The notes under the pieces were generated by a model. The model had not been told where the DNA came from. It did no database searches and saw only the letters and a program-made list of their open reading frames with translations. Shown piece after piece: positions 21,683 to 29,463 of a stretch of 37,448 nucleotides of DNA. The position numbers and the translations under genes are program-made. The stretch spans positions 1 to 37,448 of the IMG/VR virus record IMGVR_UViG_3300035182_000144; one strand, 5' to 3'. The stretch comes from a virus. Each line of letters begins with the position of its first letter. Positions within the stretch are counted from its first letter, which is position 1.

Positions 21683-23932
21683 TCATTCCTCCTGATTGGG
21701 TTGCGAGAGAACCGGGAGCAGATCGCACCGGCAGTTGGGATGAAGAGGCGGATCGCCTCCGGGGAACTCGGAATCCAGGGCCACAACCATGCCGTCCATG
21801 GCCTGGCAGTCCTCGCATACCTCGTCCTGGGCCACCAGCCATTGCTTGGCATCCACCACGCCGGACTCACGGTAGCCCATGAGGTTCCCCTGGATGTCTG
21901 CGGCGGCGGTTTCCGTGCGGGCGATCATCTCACTTCGGGCGTCTCCGAAGCTGGTCGCATCCCGGATGGCAGCCGCCAGCTCATCGTTGCTCCAGCCGCT
22001 CGTGAGGGCCTGGCTGACTAGATCCCGTAGTCCTTCGCGGGTGGTTTCGTCAATGCCCGTGACCAGGCGAGCCGCGTGTTCCTCTGCCCAGGCGATGGCC
22101 TTCGTGTTCGCCTGGGAGAGCATCTCATCCAGGGCATCCTCGCTCATGGTCCCGGTGAACTCAAAGATCTGGTCCAGGGCCTCGCTGGCGCCATCCATGG
22201 CGATGCGGCCCAACTCCTGCTTGAGCATGTCCAGGAACGCCTCGCGATCCTCCGTCGGCAAGGCCGCCAAGATCGCCTCAAGTTCCTCACGGGTGAACTC
22301 AGCCTTGGCGATCTTTTCGGCCCGCAGGTGAGCCAGCACGGCGTCACGGATACCGGCGAAGTATCGCTTGCTTGCCGCCTGGATGCGCTTCTCCACGCGC
22401 CGGACAATGGGACGGTTCCTGGTCAGGGGAGCCAGGGTCTTTTTTTTTTGGATCTTCTCAGCGCTGGATTCAGAGGCAGGGGGGAGGCCGGAGGCCGAGT
22501 CACGGCCCTCCCCCTGGGGAGGTTTCGGCTTTGCACCCGGCTTCCCGGTCGGATCGCCTCCGCCACCCAACTCATCCCCACCTCCGCCGAACAGGCCCGG
22601 AGGGGGCGGGGGATTCAGTTCCTCCTTCTGCTCGGGGGTAAGGGGATTCTTGCCCAGGTCCGCGCGCACTTCGTCCGGGGTGATCGCCTTCATGTCCACA
22701 TACGTCTTGTGGACCTCGGCCTTCACCTTGGGGTCCGTGATTTCCTCGTCTGCCCAGGCGAACTCCAGATCATCCGCGCCCCAGCACCGGACCAGGACCT
22801 CGTTCATCACATCTGCCCACCACTCTTTCAGCGGTTCCAGGCCCTCGGCCCGAGCCGTGGCGGCGTTGGTCTGAGCTGTGGCCCTGTTGTTATCCTTCAC
22901 CAGCGCGGAGGGGCTGATGCTGAAACACCAGCAGATGATCCGCGCCAGCCATTCATCCAGGGGATCAGTCAGTTGGGCGTCCTTCAGGGGCTTCGTGTCC
23001 ATGCCGCCTGGGACCACGATGAGCTTGCGCCGGGCCTCAAGGTTGCCCGTCAGGATGGTATCGAACCAATCCTGCGCTTGCTTGATCTGGTCTGGGTTCC
23101 AGATTTCCGGAGCGCCCACCAACTGTTCGGGGATGTTGCCAGCCGTGTAATAGCTGATCAGGTGGAGCTGCCGCTTCAGGCCCAAGTTGATGATGTTCAC
23201 CGATTGTTCGACCGGACTCATCCCATAGAACCGGTGGCTCCGCAGGTTGCGCGGGGCATAGATCAGCTCGTCCAGGGTGTAGTTGTTTGCGGGGAGGCCC
23301 TTGATGATCTGTTGGAACGCTGGCTCGGGCGGCAGGGGACGCCGCCCATTCTGGTCCACCAGGATTTTGATGGTGGCGCCGTCCATGACCTCGGGGATCT
23401 TGAAGCCCTCGGCCATCGGTCGCAGGTAGAGCGTGGGGGCGTCAATGACCAGCAGATCCTCCAGCAGTTGCCTCTGCCACTGGCGGAAGGTGTGGACCAG
23501 ATCGGGGCGGCGGAGCGCGGTCTGCACCAGCTTCGCCCGTTCCTTGGAGGGTTCGGGGATCTCATCATTCAGCTTCTTCGGGCGCACCACCCAGCGTTGA
23601 GCCTCCATCTGATCCTTGCGAGTCTCAATGGCGATACGCATGAGGTCCAGCCCCCCCGCCGCCGGGTCAGCGATGCGCCGCAGGACATCGAACCCGATGC
23701 CGGACTCGCTGGCCTCGCTCTTGGGGCGATAGTTGAGGTTGACGCCCATGGGGAAGTCGAAGGGGCGGCCCTTCACTTCCTCTGGAGCCTGCGGAGGCAG
23801 GGGATTGTTTGGGCCGAACCACGCAGGCGTTTCGCCGGTGATGGTGTAGCGGACCGCCCCAGCGATCCGTTCGATCAAGCCAGGCTCAAAGGGCGTTGCC
23901 TTCCCACCAGCCGGGGTTCCAGGTGTCGCCAT
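21683..23932 (-). CDS. Portal protein fused to a MuF-type minor head protein, 749 aa
   Basis: Residues about 60-450 are a portal protein: MRIAIETRKDQMEAQRWVV, then YAPRNLRSHRFYGMSPVEQS and the wing/stem region ending NPLTPEQKEEL. A Pro/Gly-rich linker (about 455-497) contains GLFGGGGDELGGGG. From about residue 500 to the end is a Mu gpF / SPP1 gp7-like domain, with the hallmark MIARTETAAADIQGN and the Cys-rich end CEDCQAMDG then HPNCRCDLL. Portals form the 12-subunit DNA gate; MuF proteins are minor ejected or head-assembly proteins. The two are normally separate genes. The A10 run at 22440-22449 lies exactly in the linker (codons about 495-498), so slippage could release a 500-residue portal without MuF. 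Confidence 0.85.
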   Translation of the reverse strand: MATPGTPAGGKATPFEPGLIERIAGAVRYTITGETPAWFGPNNPLPPQAPEEVKGRPFDFPMGVNLNYRPKSEASESGIGFDVLRRIADPAAGGLDLMRIAIETRKDQMEAQRWVVRPKKLNDEIPEPSKERAKLVQTALRRPDLVHTFRQWQRQLLEDLLVIDAPTLYLRPMAEGFKIPEVMDGATIKILVDQNGRRPLPPEPAFQQIIKGLPANNYTLDELIYAPRNLRSHRFYGMSPVEQSVNIINLGLKRQLHLISYYTAGNIPEQLVGAPEIWNPDQIKQAQDWFDTILTGNLEARRKLIVVPGGMDTKPLKDAQLTDPLDEWLARIICWCFSISPSALVKDNNRATAQTNAATARAEGLEPLKEWWADVMNEVLVRCWGADDLEFAWADEEITDPKVKAEVHKTYVDMKAITPDEVRADLGKNPLTPEQKEELNPPPPPGLFGGGGDELGGGGDPTGKPGAKPKPPQGEGRDSASGLPPASESSAEKIQKKKTLAPLTRNRPIVRRVEKRIQAASKRYFAGIRDAVLAHLRAEKIAKAEFTREELEAILAALPTEDREAFLDMLKQELGRIAMDGASEALDQIFEFTGTMSEDALDEMLSQANTKAIAWAEEHAARLVTGIDETTREGLRDLVSQALTSGWSNDELAAAIRDATSFGDARSEMIARTETAAADIQGNLMGYRESGVVDAKQWLVAQDEVCEDCQAMDGMVVALDSEFPGGDPPLHPNCRCDLLPVLSQPNQEE
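22440..22449 (-). promoter_or_regulatory. A10 run, possible transcriptional-slippage or frameshift site
   Basis: On the minus strand ten consecutive A residues read CAA AAA AAA AAG (Gln-Lys-Lys-Lys) at the portal/MuF junction. One missing A leads to TGA after 5 codons; one extra A leads to TGA after about 31 codons. Either product would be a normal-sized portal lacking MuF. Runs of 9 or more A are known to provoke polymerase slippage. No similar run was noticed elsewhere in this GC-rich sequence. Confidence 0.5.
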
Positions 23933-23956
23933 GCCAGCCTCCTATCAGGGGGCATT

Positions 23957-25480
23957 TTAACTGGCGGTGTCGGCATTTGCCATTAACTTAGCTTTCGTCG
24001 CCTCGGCTTCCCGGCGAAGGTACTCGAAGAATCCCATGCCGCCCCCACCGGATGACAGATAGCTCAAGGCGCCGTCGAAGGCGTCCACCTGGTCGTCATG
24101 GGCCGCATTGGGGAAGGTGGCAAGCTCGTCCATGAAGTCACTAACCCAGGTAGCGCCCTCGGGCAGACTGACCAGCCCTGCCTCCAGAACGGGGGTCACG
24201 GCATTGGCACGGGCCACCTTGTCATTGTCCACCTGGATTGCGACCACCGGGATGCGGGTTTCCCGCTTCAATTCCTGGATCAAGCTCTGCCCGCTGGCCT
24301 TGTCCTCAACCAACACCACGGACGGAGCCCACTTGGCGGTCTGCGCAGGAACCGCCCGCTTCAGCTCAGGGAACTCTACCTGCCCCCTCCAGACATCCAG
24401 CACGAAGTAGCGGTTCTTCCCGGCCCCCATGGTGACCCCCACGCTGTAGTCCGCCTGGTCGCCCTTCTTGAAGGCCGTGTCCCAGAACTGGACCACATTC
24501 GTGATGCCAAGATCCTTGACCAGTTGCTGGGGGTCATCCGTGGTCACACGGTGCCATTGCCACCAATCGCGCTTGAAGATGGCACCTTCCGCCGCCGCCG
24601 GGCGTTGCTGGTAGAGGCTGGCCCACACGCGAGAACCAACGGCCCGCTTGATCTTGTCTAGTTCCTCGATTGAGTAACGCTCTGGATGGAGGGGGTCGCC
24701 CTCCTTCCTCAAGAGGCGCCCGTCAAGGGTGCTGAACTCGTCCTGCTCTGCCACCGCCGGGAAGTTGATGACAGTCCAGGTGTCACCCTCCCCGTCCTTC
24801 ATCTGCCTCAGCAGCCGCCCCACAAGGTCGTCCTCATGCCACCGCGTCATGATGATCAGCACCCCTGCGCCCGGTGCGCGGCGGGTGTAGAAGGTGGACT
24901 GGTACCACTCCCACACCTTGTCCCGGTATGTCTTGCTGTTCGCCTGCTCTGCGTCTTTGATGGGGTCGTCAATCACCAGGATGTCGCCACCCATGCCTGT
25001 GATGCCACCCCCCACGCCCGCGCTACGGTAGGAACCCTTGTGGTCCAGGATCTCAAATAGCTCCGAGGTCCGAACCCGTGTGCCATCACGCCCGACCTTG
25101 AGCCCAGGGATGCGGGTGTTAGGGAAGATCCAGCCGTACGTGGGGTCGTCCATGATGCGCTGAACATCGCGGTTTATACGGTTGGAGAGGTCGGCTGAAT
25201 AACTGGTGGAGAGGATTGCCAGGTCGGGATTCCTGCCCAGGGCGTAGGCTGGGAATCGTCGGCTCACGATCTCCGTCTTGCCATGACGTGGCGGCGCCTC
25301 AAGGATCAGGCGGGGGGACTTCCTGGCCTCAACATCATCAAGGAACCGGTCCAGGGCCGCCGCCACCTCATGCGCGAACCACCCGGCCTTGTAGCCGGGA
25401 AAAGTTTCGATGATGAAGCGAATGAGCTTCTTACGGGCCAGTTCCCGCTTGATGTCAGCCAGGGGCGGGAGGTTCTTCAC
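23957..25480 (-). CDS. terL: Terminase large subunit, 507 aa
   Basis: The start is the GTG at 25480, directly after the terS stop; the frame upstream of it is the shadow of terS. The N-terminal ATPase has a Walker A-like APPRHGKTE (about 62-70) and Walker B ILVIDD (167-172), with STSYSADLSNR and IMTRWHEDDLVGR motifs. The C-terminal RNase H-like nuclease has VVQFWDTAFKKGD (Asp334), VVLVEDKASG (Glu392/Asp393) and the terminal HDDQVDAFDG (461-470). The protein powers and cuts DNA during packaging. Order terS-terL-portal is canonical. Packaging type cannot be read from sequence alone. Confidence 0.95.
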   Translation of the reverse strand: MKNLPPLADIKRELARKKLIRFIIETFPGYKAGWFAHEVAAALDRFLDDVEARKSPRLILEAPPRHGKTEIVSRRFPAYALGRNPDLAILSTSYSADLSNRINRDVQRIMDDPTYGWIFPNTRIPGLKVGRDGTRVRTSELFEILDHKGSYRSAGVGGGITGMGGDILVIDDPIKDAEQANSKTYRDKVWEWYQSTFYTRRAPGAGVLIIMTRWHEDDLVGRLLRQMKDGEGDTWTVINFPAVAEQDEFSTLDGRLLRKEGDPLHPERYSIEELDKIKRAVGSRVWASLYQQRPAAAEGAIFKRDWWQWHRVTTDDPQQLVKDLGITNVVQFWDTAFKKGDQADYSVGVTMGAGKNRYFVLDVWRGQVEFPELKRAVPAQTAKWAPSVVLVEDKASGQSLIQELKRETRIPVVAIQVDNDKVARANAVTPVLEAGLVSLPEGATWVSDFMDELATFPNAAHDDQVDAFDGALSYLSSGGGGMGFFEYLRREAEATKAKLMANADTAS

Positions 25481-25481
25481 G

Positions 25482-25985
25482 TTACGCCTTGGGGTCGGGC
25501 GCAGGCTCGGCATCCGGGGCGGGGTCAACAGCGCAGGTCTGGTATATGGCCTCCAGCGTCTCCAGTTGGTCCACGGAAAGCCTGGACAGGTCCAAGACCG
25601 GAGGCATCGCGCTCCCGTCGGGCAGGGTGGGGGCCACCAGGGTCGGGGCATCTAGCCCGAGCAATTTGGCCCGGCGCTCCGCCACCCGCAGAGCCGTGTC
25701 TATCGCCCGGACACTTCCTGCCTGCACCTGCTTGGCGATGGCCTGGAGATAGGTATCACACCGCAGGATCTCCGTCTCCACCAGATCGGCCTTGGCCTCG
25801 CTGATGCCCTTCCGCTCCGCCGCGAAGGCATCCTTGACCAGCGCGTGGGCCGTGCCATGGCTGCACCCGAGGGCCTTGGCGATGTCCCGGAAGCTGTGCC
25901 CGTGGGCACGGAGCCGGAGCGCCTGAGTCTGTTTGAGCAGACGCCCGGCGGATTGCTTGGGGGTCTTGGTTGGTCTGCTGCTCAT
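25482..25985 (-). CDS. terS: Terminase small subunit, 167 aa
   Basis: The N-terminal HTH (ALRLRAHGHSFRDIAKALGC then SHGTAHALVKDAF, about 22-54) would recognise the packaging site. A central helix (AKADLVETEILRCDTYLQAI) and RALRVAERRAKLLGL-like oligomerisation helix follow, and the Pro/Ala-rich tail (DPAPDAEPAPDPKA) fits TerL contact. The ATG overlaps the methyltransferase stop (ATGA), and the TAA is one base before the terL GTG. A pac or cos recognition site often lies in or near this gene, but I see no clear iterons. Confidence 0.85.
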   Translation of the reverse strand: MSSRPTKTPKQSAGRLLKQTQALRLRAHGHSFRDIAKALGCSHGTAHALVKDAFAAERKGISEAKADLVETEILRCDTYLQAIAKQVQAGSVRAIDTALRVAERRAKLLGLDAPTLVAPTLPDGSAMPPVLDLSRLSVDQLETLEAIYQTCAVDPAPDAEPAPDPKA

Positions 25986-27373
25986 GGGCGCACCGCCTTC
26001 TGGCCCGTGGCCTGCTCCCAGCGGGCCACGATGACGTCGCAGTAAATGGGGCTGATCTCCATCCCGTAGCAGGTTCGGCCCGTTTTTTCGGAGGCGATGA
26101 GCGTGGTCCCGCTACCCATGAATGGGTCAAAGATGGCGTCGCCTTCGTCACTGAATGCTTTGATGAAGAACTCAGGGAGCCCGACGGGATAGGCGGCGGG
26201 GTGCCCGTTGGCCTCACTCTGGAATGTGGGGAGGCGGTTCCCTGGGTAGGCCATGCCCTCCAGGACTTCGTTCCCATCTACGGCGGAGCGCATCCCCTGC
26301 CTTTTGGCCGCGTTGGTATCCCCCGCACCTTTGCCAATCGCCTTCGGGACAGATTTGGATGGGTGTTGGACGGCCTCGGGTCGTATCTTCCATTCCCCCC
26401 GTGTGAATTGATAGATCGGTTCAAACTGATTCTTAAATCGTCTTGTAACCTGCTGGGGGATGCCCGACCGTTCCCAGCAAAACTCTTCCGCATAGTTCCA
26501 CCCCCAATCCCTTGCATGGGCCAGGACTAAGTCGAATACATACAACTCCCTGGACAATCCTTCGGCGTTGGGTTTGATGTTGCAGAAGTACGATCCATCC
26601 TCCGCCAGATTTGCCATGATGTTAGCCGCAACGTCACGATACCACTCGACATACTCATCGGTCGGGATGGGTTTAAACCCACTGGCCTCGTCGTACTTGC
26701 GCTGGCTGGCATAGGGCGGGGAGGTCACAGTCACATTGATCTTTGCCCCAGCCAGGAGTGCGGACACATGGGAGAAGTCCCGGCAGTCCCCACACATCAG
26801 CCGGTGCCGCCCCAGCGTGATGATGTCCCCCGGCTTCGTGGTGGGCACCTTGGGAGGTTCGGGCACCGCGTCTTCGTCCACACCAGGGACGAGCCCGCCT
26901 TCCGGCTCCGGGTTCATCAACCCCGTCACATCCGGGAACCCCAACAGGTCCAGATCGAACCCATCCGCGTCCAGCTCAGCGAGCTCCAGGGCCAGCATCT
27001 CGGCTTCCCATCCTGCGTTGAGGCTGAGCTGGTTATCGGCAAGGATGTAGGCCCGCGCCTGCGTCTTGCTGAGGTGTGACAGGTCAATGGCGGGAACGGT
27101 AGCCATCCCGAGCTTCCGGGCCGCCAGGACGCGCCCGTGGCCCGCCAGGATGTCGTCCCCATGGGTCAGGACGGGGTTGGTGAAGCCGAACTCTTTGATC
27201 GATGCCGCGATCTGGGCAACCTGAGCGTCGGAATGGGTCCGGGCGTTCCGGGCGTAGGGGATCAGGTCGGTGACGCGGCGCGTCACAACCTGCAATCGTT
27301 CGGGCGCTGATGTGTCCAGATCTTGACAGTGGGTGTTCGGATCTGGACAGCCCTTAGCCTTCGGGTTCGCCAC
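25982..27373 (-). CDS. DNA methyltransferase with N-terminal ParB-like domain, 463 aa
   Basis: The start is the GTG at 27373, with GGAGG 6 bases upstream; an upstream ATG at 27394 lacks a ribosome site. Residues about 28-125 are a ParB/Sulfiredoxin-like domain (DLIPYARNARTHSDAQVAQI then DILAGHGRVLAARKLG). The methyltransferase follows: catalytic TSPPY at 217-221 and the AdoMet motif DPFMGSGTT at 416-424, the order of beta-class N4-cytosine/N6-adenine enzymes. No restriction partner is near. Such phage enzymes typically protect virion DNA from host restriction or mark DNA for packaging. Its stop overlaps terS, so it is coupled to packaging genes. Confidence 0.9.
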   Translation of the reverse strand: MANPKAKGCPDPNTHCQDLDTSAPERLQVVTRRVTDLIPYARNARTHSDAQVAQIAASIKEFGFTNPVLTHGDDILAGHGRVLAARKLGMATVPAIDLSHLSKTQARAYILADNQLSLNAGWEAEMLALELAELDADGFDLDLLGFPDVTGLMNPEPEGGLVPGVDEDAVPEPPKVPTTKPGDIITLGRHRLMCGDCRDFSHVSALLAGAKINVTVTSPPYASQRKYDEASGFKPIPTDEYVEWYRDVAANIMANLAEDGSYFCNIKPNAEGLSRELYVFDLVLAHARDWGWNYAEEFCWERSGIPQQVTRRFKNQFEPIYQFTRGEWKIRPEAVQHPSKSVPKAIGKGAGDTNAAKRQGMRSAVDGNEVLEGMAYPGNRLPTFQSEANGHPAAYPVGLPEFFIKAFSDEGDAIFDPFMGSGTTLIASEKTGRTCYGMEISPIYCDVIVARWEQATGQKAVRP

Positions 27374-27417
27374 GGTTTGCCTCCTTTCGGGCACAGGATA
27401 GCAGGCTGAGGCGTGGT

Positions 27418-27439
27418 GGAGCCCCCGAAAGGGGGCTCC
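27418..27439 (-). terminator. Strong hairpin between HNH nuclease and methyltransferase genes
   Basis: A perfect 9-bp stem (GGAGCCCCC/GGGGGCTCC, 27418-27426 with 27431-27439) with a GAAA/TTTC tetraloop begins at the HNH stop codon. There is no clear T-tract after it on either strand. It could be an attenuator at the border between the accessory genes and the late (methyltransferase-terminase) genes. Confidence 0.55.
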
Positions 27440-27783
27440 TATGGTTCATCCAGATTGAGAATGGCCCGGGTCCGCTCTGCATGTTCCCGCTGGGGGCCAT
27501 AGAGTGCCTCCCATGACCGCTTCCCGATCCGGTGGAAGGCGTTGGGGCCGGTGCGGTGGCAGACGGCGCAGAGGCTGATGGCCTGATGATCGTCGGCCTT
27601 CTGCCCCATGCCCTGGCCCTCGCGGGGATGGTGTGCCTCGCTGGGTGGCGTGGCTCCGCAGACGATGCAGGGCAGTTCTCGGACGCGGGCCAGGTATTCG
27701 GGATCTTCAACCCGCCTGGCTTTGATCCGGGGGGTAGGGGTGCCCTTGCGGCGGGGCCTGGATCGCTTGGATGGGAGACTCAC
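27439..27783 (-). CDS. HNH nuclease (Ref/DUF968-like), 114 aa
   Basis: GTG start at 27783 with GGAGG upstream. The zinc/HNH layout is visible: CIVC (Cys39, Cys42), then SEAHHPREGQGMGQK (His51-His52), the DDHQAISLCAVCH segment (Cys72, Cys75, His76) and a later His84. This matches the recombination-enhancement (Ref) or DUF968 HNH nucleases of phages, and is about their usual size. HNH proteins next to terminase genes are known to assist packaging cleavage, so the position just before methyltransferase-terS-terL is suggestive. The hairpin at 27418-27439 follows its stop. Confidence 0.8.
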   Translation of the reverse strand: MSLPSKRSRPRRKGTPTPRIKARRVEDPEYLARVRELPCIVCGATPPSEAHHPREGQGMGQKADDHQAISLCAVCHRTGPNAFHRIGKRSWEALYGPQREHAERTRAILNLDEP

Positions 27784-27804
27784 GATACCTCCCTGCCGAT
27801 GATC

Positions 27805-27993
27805 CTAACCATTAGAGCCTCCCATGCGAGGCGAGCCATTGCTGGAACCTGTTACAGCGGCGATCCTGGCCTCCAGTTCCGCAACCCTGGCTTCCATTTC
27901 CCGCCACGCCTTGGTCGGCGTGCAGGTATGGATGACACCGTCTTCCGTGTCCCCGGTGAGGGTCAGGCACCGGGGGCAACATCTTGCTTTCAT
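27805..27993 (-). CDS. Small zinc-ribbon plus coiled-coil protein, 62 aa
   Basis: ATG at 27993 with AAGGAG upstream. A CPRC near the start (residues 6-9) and a single further Cys in HTCTPTKAW (about residue 24) suggest an incomplete zinc-knuckle. Residues 31-48 form a short Glu/Ala-rich coiled coil (EMEARVAELEARIAAV), and the tail is Gly/Ser-rich. The gene lies between an unknown protein and the HNH nuclease. Role unknown; small DNA- or protein-binding adaptor is possible. Confidence 0.6.
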   Translation of the reverse strand: MKARCCPRCLTLTGDTEDGVIHTCTPTKAWREMEARVAELEARIAAVTGSSNGSPRMGGSNG

Positions 27994-28049
27994 GGTTGCT
28001 CCTTCTGGTTCGTGTTTCGCGCGATAGGCGGACTAGCTGTTCGCCCAAA

Positions 28050-28328
28050 TTAAAGTTGGGCAGCACCAACATCCCCGCGTGCGATCTTCTCGGCGTCGGC
28101 CTGGCTGAGTCCGTTACCGACTTGCGTCAGCGGGTCTAGCGTCAACGGGCGCAGATACTTTGGCAGCTTGGCCGGGACGTTCTCGCAGTTCCAGAACCAC
28201 CAGCAGTCATATAGGGACTGTGGCGTTGCGTGCTGGTAGGTGATGCCAAGTTCCTTCATCACAATCTGCGCGTGGCGGTTCTCGTTGCAATCCATGCCAG
28301 CAGTCATCAGGTTATACGTCAGGTGCAT
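28050..28328 (-). CDS. Hypothetical protein, 92 aa
   Basis: ATG at 28328 preceded by TAGGAG. Sequence contains ENRHAQIVMKELGITYQHAT and an aromatic run LYDCWWFWNCENVP, and ends with a helical LSQADAEKIARGDVG. I do not recognise the family, though the pattern is reminiscent of small phage proteins of nucleotide-metabolism regions. It follows a 26-codon ORF with which it may be coupled (stop TAG 9 bases before this ATG). Confidence 0.6.
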   Translation of the reverse strand: MHLTYNLMTAGMDCNENRHAQIVMKELGITYQHATPQSLYDCWWFWNCENVPAKLPKYLRPLTLDPLTQVGNGLSQADAEKIARGDVGAAQL

Positions 28329-28337
28329 TTCAATCTC

Positions 28338-28418
28338 CTAGTCATCACACATGGGCCGGGTGCTGCCTAACCCAGCGCTCAACTCGGACCCTTGGGCCTG
28401 TGCATGTTTTCGGTTCAT
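28338..28418 (-). CDS. Possible 26-residue peptide gene
   Basis: ATG at 28418 has a strong GGAGG 6 bases upstream. The 26-residue product (MNRKHAQAQGSEL then SAGLGSTRPMCDD) ends 9 bases before the next gene's start, within its ribosome site, an arrangement typical of translational coupling. It could be a leader peptide or a real small protein. No family can be assigned. Confidence 0.4.
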   Translation of the reverse strand: MNRKHAQAQGSELSAGLGSTRPMCDD

Positions 28419-28453
28419 GTCGTTCCTCCATGCCCCTGGCGGGGCCGATCCGC

Positions 28454-28720
28454 TCAACCCTCATGCGCCACCCGCTTCCCGAGGCGATCCAGCTTGTAGT
28501 CAATGGCCACGTCCACCTGGGAAGGCCCGAACAGGAGCCTCATTTGAGCGGCCATGATAAGCACGTCCGCAAGTTCCTCGATCACCTTTGCGGCTGGAAC
28601 CTTGCCATCTTGGAAGTGGTGCAGCACAACGGTCAGCTCTGCACATTCTTCGGCCATCTTCATGATCTGCCGGTCGCACCCGTAGGAGGCCAGGGCAGCG
28701 CGTAGGATCGTCTCATTCAT
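28454..28720 (-). CDS. MazG-like nucleotide pyrophosphohydrolase, 88 aa
   Basis: ATG at 28720 with GGAGG upstream. The all-alpha NTP pyrophosphohydrolase metal motif is present as EECAEL (Glu24, Glu25, Glu28) followed by VIEELADVLIMA (Glu48, Glu49, Asp52), the EExxE-ExxD pattern. Such enzymes hydrolyse NTPs or dNTPs, and phage versions are thought to reshape nucleotide pools or lower alarmone signals. It lies among other small metabolic and unknown genes of the accessory operon. Confidence 0.8.
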   Translation of the reverse strand: MNETILRAALASYGCDRQIMKMAEECAELTVVLHHFQDGKVPAAKVIEELADVLIMAAQMRLLFGPSQVDVAIDYKLDRLGKRVAHEG

Positions 28721-28738
28721 GGTTCCTCCAGGTAGTCG

Positions 28739-28918
28739 TTAGGCGTAGATCAGCACCCAGGCCCACGCTGTAAGGCCAATCGTCAGGATGAGGAGGACCA
28801 CATCCTCACCCAGACTGTATTTCACGGTCCTTGGATAATTGCTAATCATCATGTCGAGGGCTCGCGCAACGATTCCGGCGATGCCAAACCAGAAGGAGAT
28901 CTTGATGTAGAGGTTCAT
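28739..28918 (-). CDS. Small double-membrane-span protein, 59 aa
   Basis: A complete gene with AAGGAG 6 bases before the ATG at 28918. Two hydrophobic segments are visible, IKISFWFGIAGIVARAL (about 5-21) and VVLLILTIGLTAWAWVLIYA (about 40-59), joined by a short polar loop (SNYPRTVKYSLGED). It could be a membrane modulator such as a superinfection-exclusion protein, but this is inferred only from size, topology and position. I do not recognise a family. Confidence 0.65.
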   Translation of the reverse strand: MNLYIKISFWFGIAGIVARALDMMISNYPRTVKYSLGEDVVLLILTIGLTAWAWVLIYA

Positions 28919-28982
28919 GTAGTGCTCCTTGTATGGGGTTTTGGGTGGTTAACCCGACGCTCATGCTCGCAAAGCAGGAGAG

Positions 28983-29129
28983 TCATGGCAGCCGCCGGGT
29001 CTTGGTTGTGTCATGGGTGCGAGGCCCGCTGCGACGCTCGTCGGGCATGGGCAGCAGCAGGACCGCCACCAGGCCGAAAAGGAAGAGGGCGAAGAGACAG
29101 AGCTGGTAGTCGAGGTTGGGTTCAGGCAT
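28983..29129 (-). CDS. Small single-span membrane protein, 48 aa
   Basis: ATG at 29129 overlaps the stop of the preceding gene by 8 bases. One strong hydrophobic segment (LCLFALFLFGLVAVLLLP, about 10-27) is followed by a basic, hydrophilic tail (DERRSGPRTHDTTKTRRLP). N-out/C-in topology is suggested by the positive tail. No family was recognised. A larger ORF on the same strand in this frame extends upstream without a ribosome site and is not supported. Confidence 0.5.
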   Translation of the reverse strand: MPEPNLDYQLCLFALFLFGLVAVLLLPMPDERRSGPRTHDTTKTRRLP

Positions 29130-29463
29130 GGGGCAACTCTCCGCAATCCTCGGATGGTTCAGGTGTGCGACCTGTCCGTTCGGCGTATAGCTTGCGGAGA
29201 TCCCGCACATGCTTGATGTGATCGGCCTCGTTCCGCCGCATCTCCCACTCCTGCTGATCGGCGTAGCGGGTGGCGCGTAGGGCATGGACACGATCCCGGT
29301 CGCGCTTCCTGTATAGATCCCGTGCGGCCTCTTCATCCTGCGTCAGGGGCCGCACCTGCACCTTGCGGGCCGCCTTCTCACGGGCCGTCCGTTCCCGGTC
29401 AAGATCTCGGAGGATCACGACGAGTCCGAGTAACCAGAGGGGGATGAGAACCACGAAGATCAT
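29122..29463 (-). CDS. Membrane-anchored, highly charged protein, 113 aa
   Basis: The start is the ATG at 29463 (GGAGG upstream) overlapping the preceding stop (ATGA); the longer open frame upstream lies inside the neighbouring gene. An N-terminal membrane segment (IFVVLIPLWLLGLVVIL, 2-18) is followed by a long Arg/Glu/Asp-rich helix (about 20-95) with ARDLYRKRDRDRVHALR. Such one-span, coiled-coil proteins are common in phage accessory regions. Function unknown. Confidence 0.6.
   Translation of the reverse strand: MIFVVLIPLWLLGLVVILRDLDRERTAREKAARKVQVRPLTQDEEAARDLYRKRDRDRVHALRATRYADQQEWEMRRNEADHIKHVRDLRKLYAERTGRTPEPSEDCGELPHA

Noticed and set aside
22076-23986. 636-codon plus-strand ORF antisense to the portal gene
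   Set aside because: It is an antisense shadow created by codon bias in a long GC-rich gene. The sequence is His/Leu/Gly-rich without motifs.
25481-25651. 57-codon N-terminal extension of terL
   Set aside because: It lies entirely inside terS and is Trp/Pro/Arg-rich. The GTG at 25480 right after the terS stop is the sensible start.
28341-28355. TCATCACAC resembling another CRP half-site
   Set aside because: Only one arm is present; there is no TGTGA at the required spacing.
28434-28447. Short GCCCC/GGGGC hairpin downstream of the MazG-like gene
   Set aside because: The stem is only 5 bp with no T-tract, too weak to call in GC-rich DNA.
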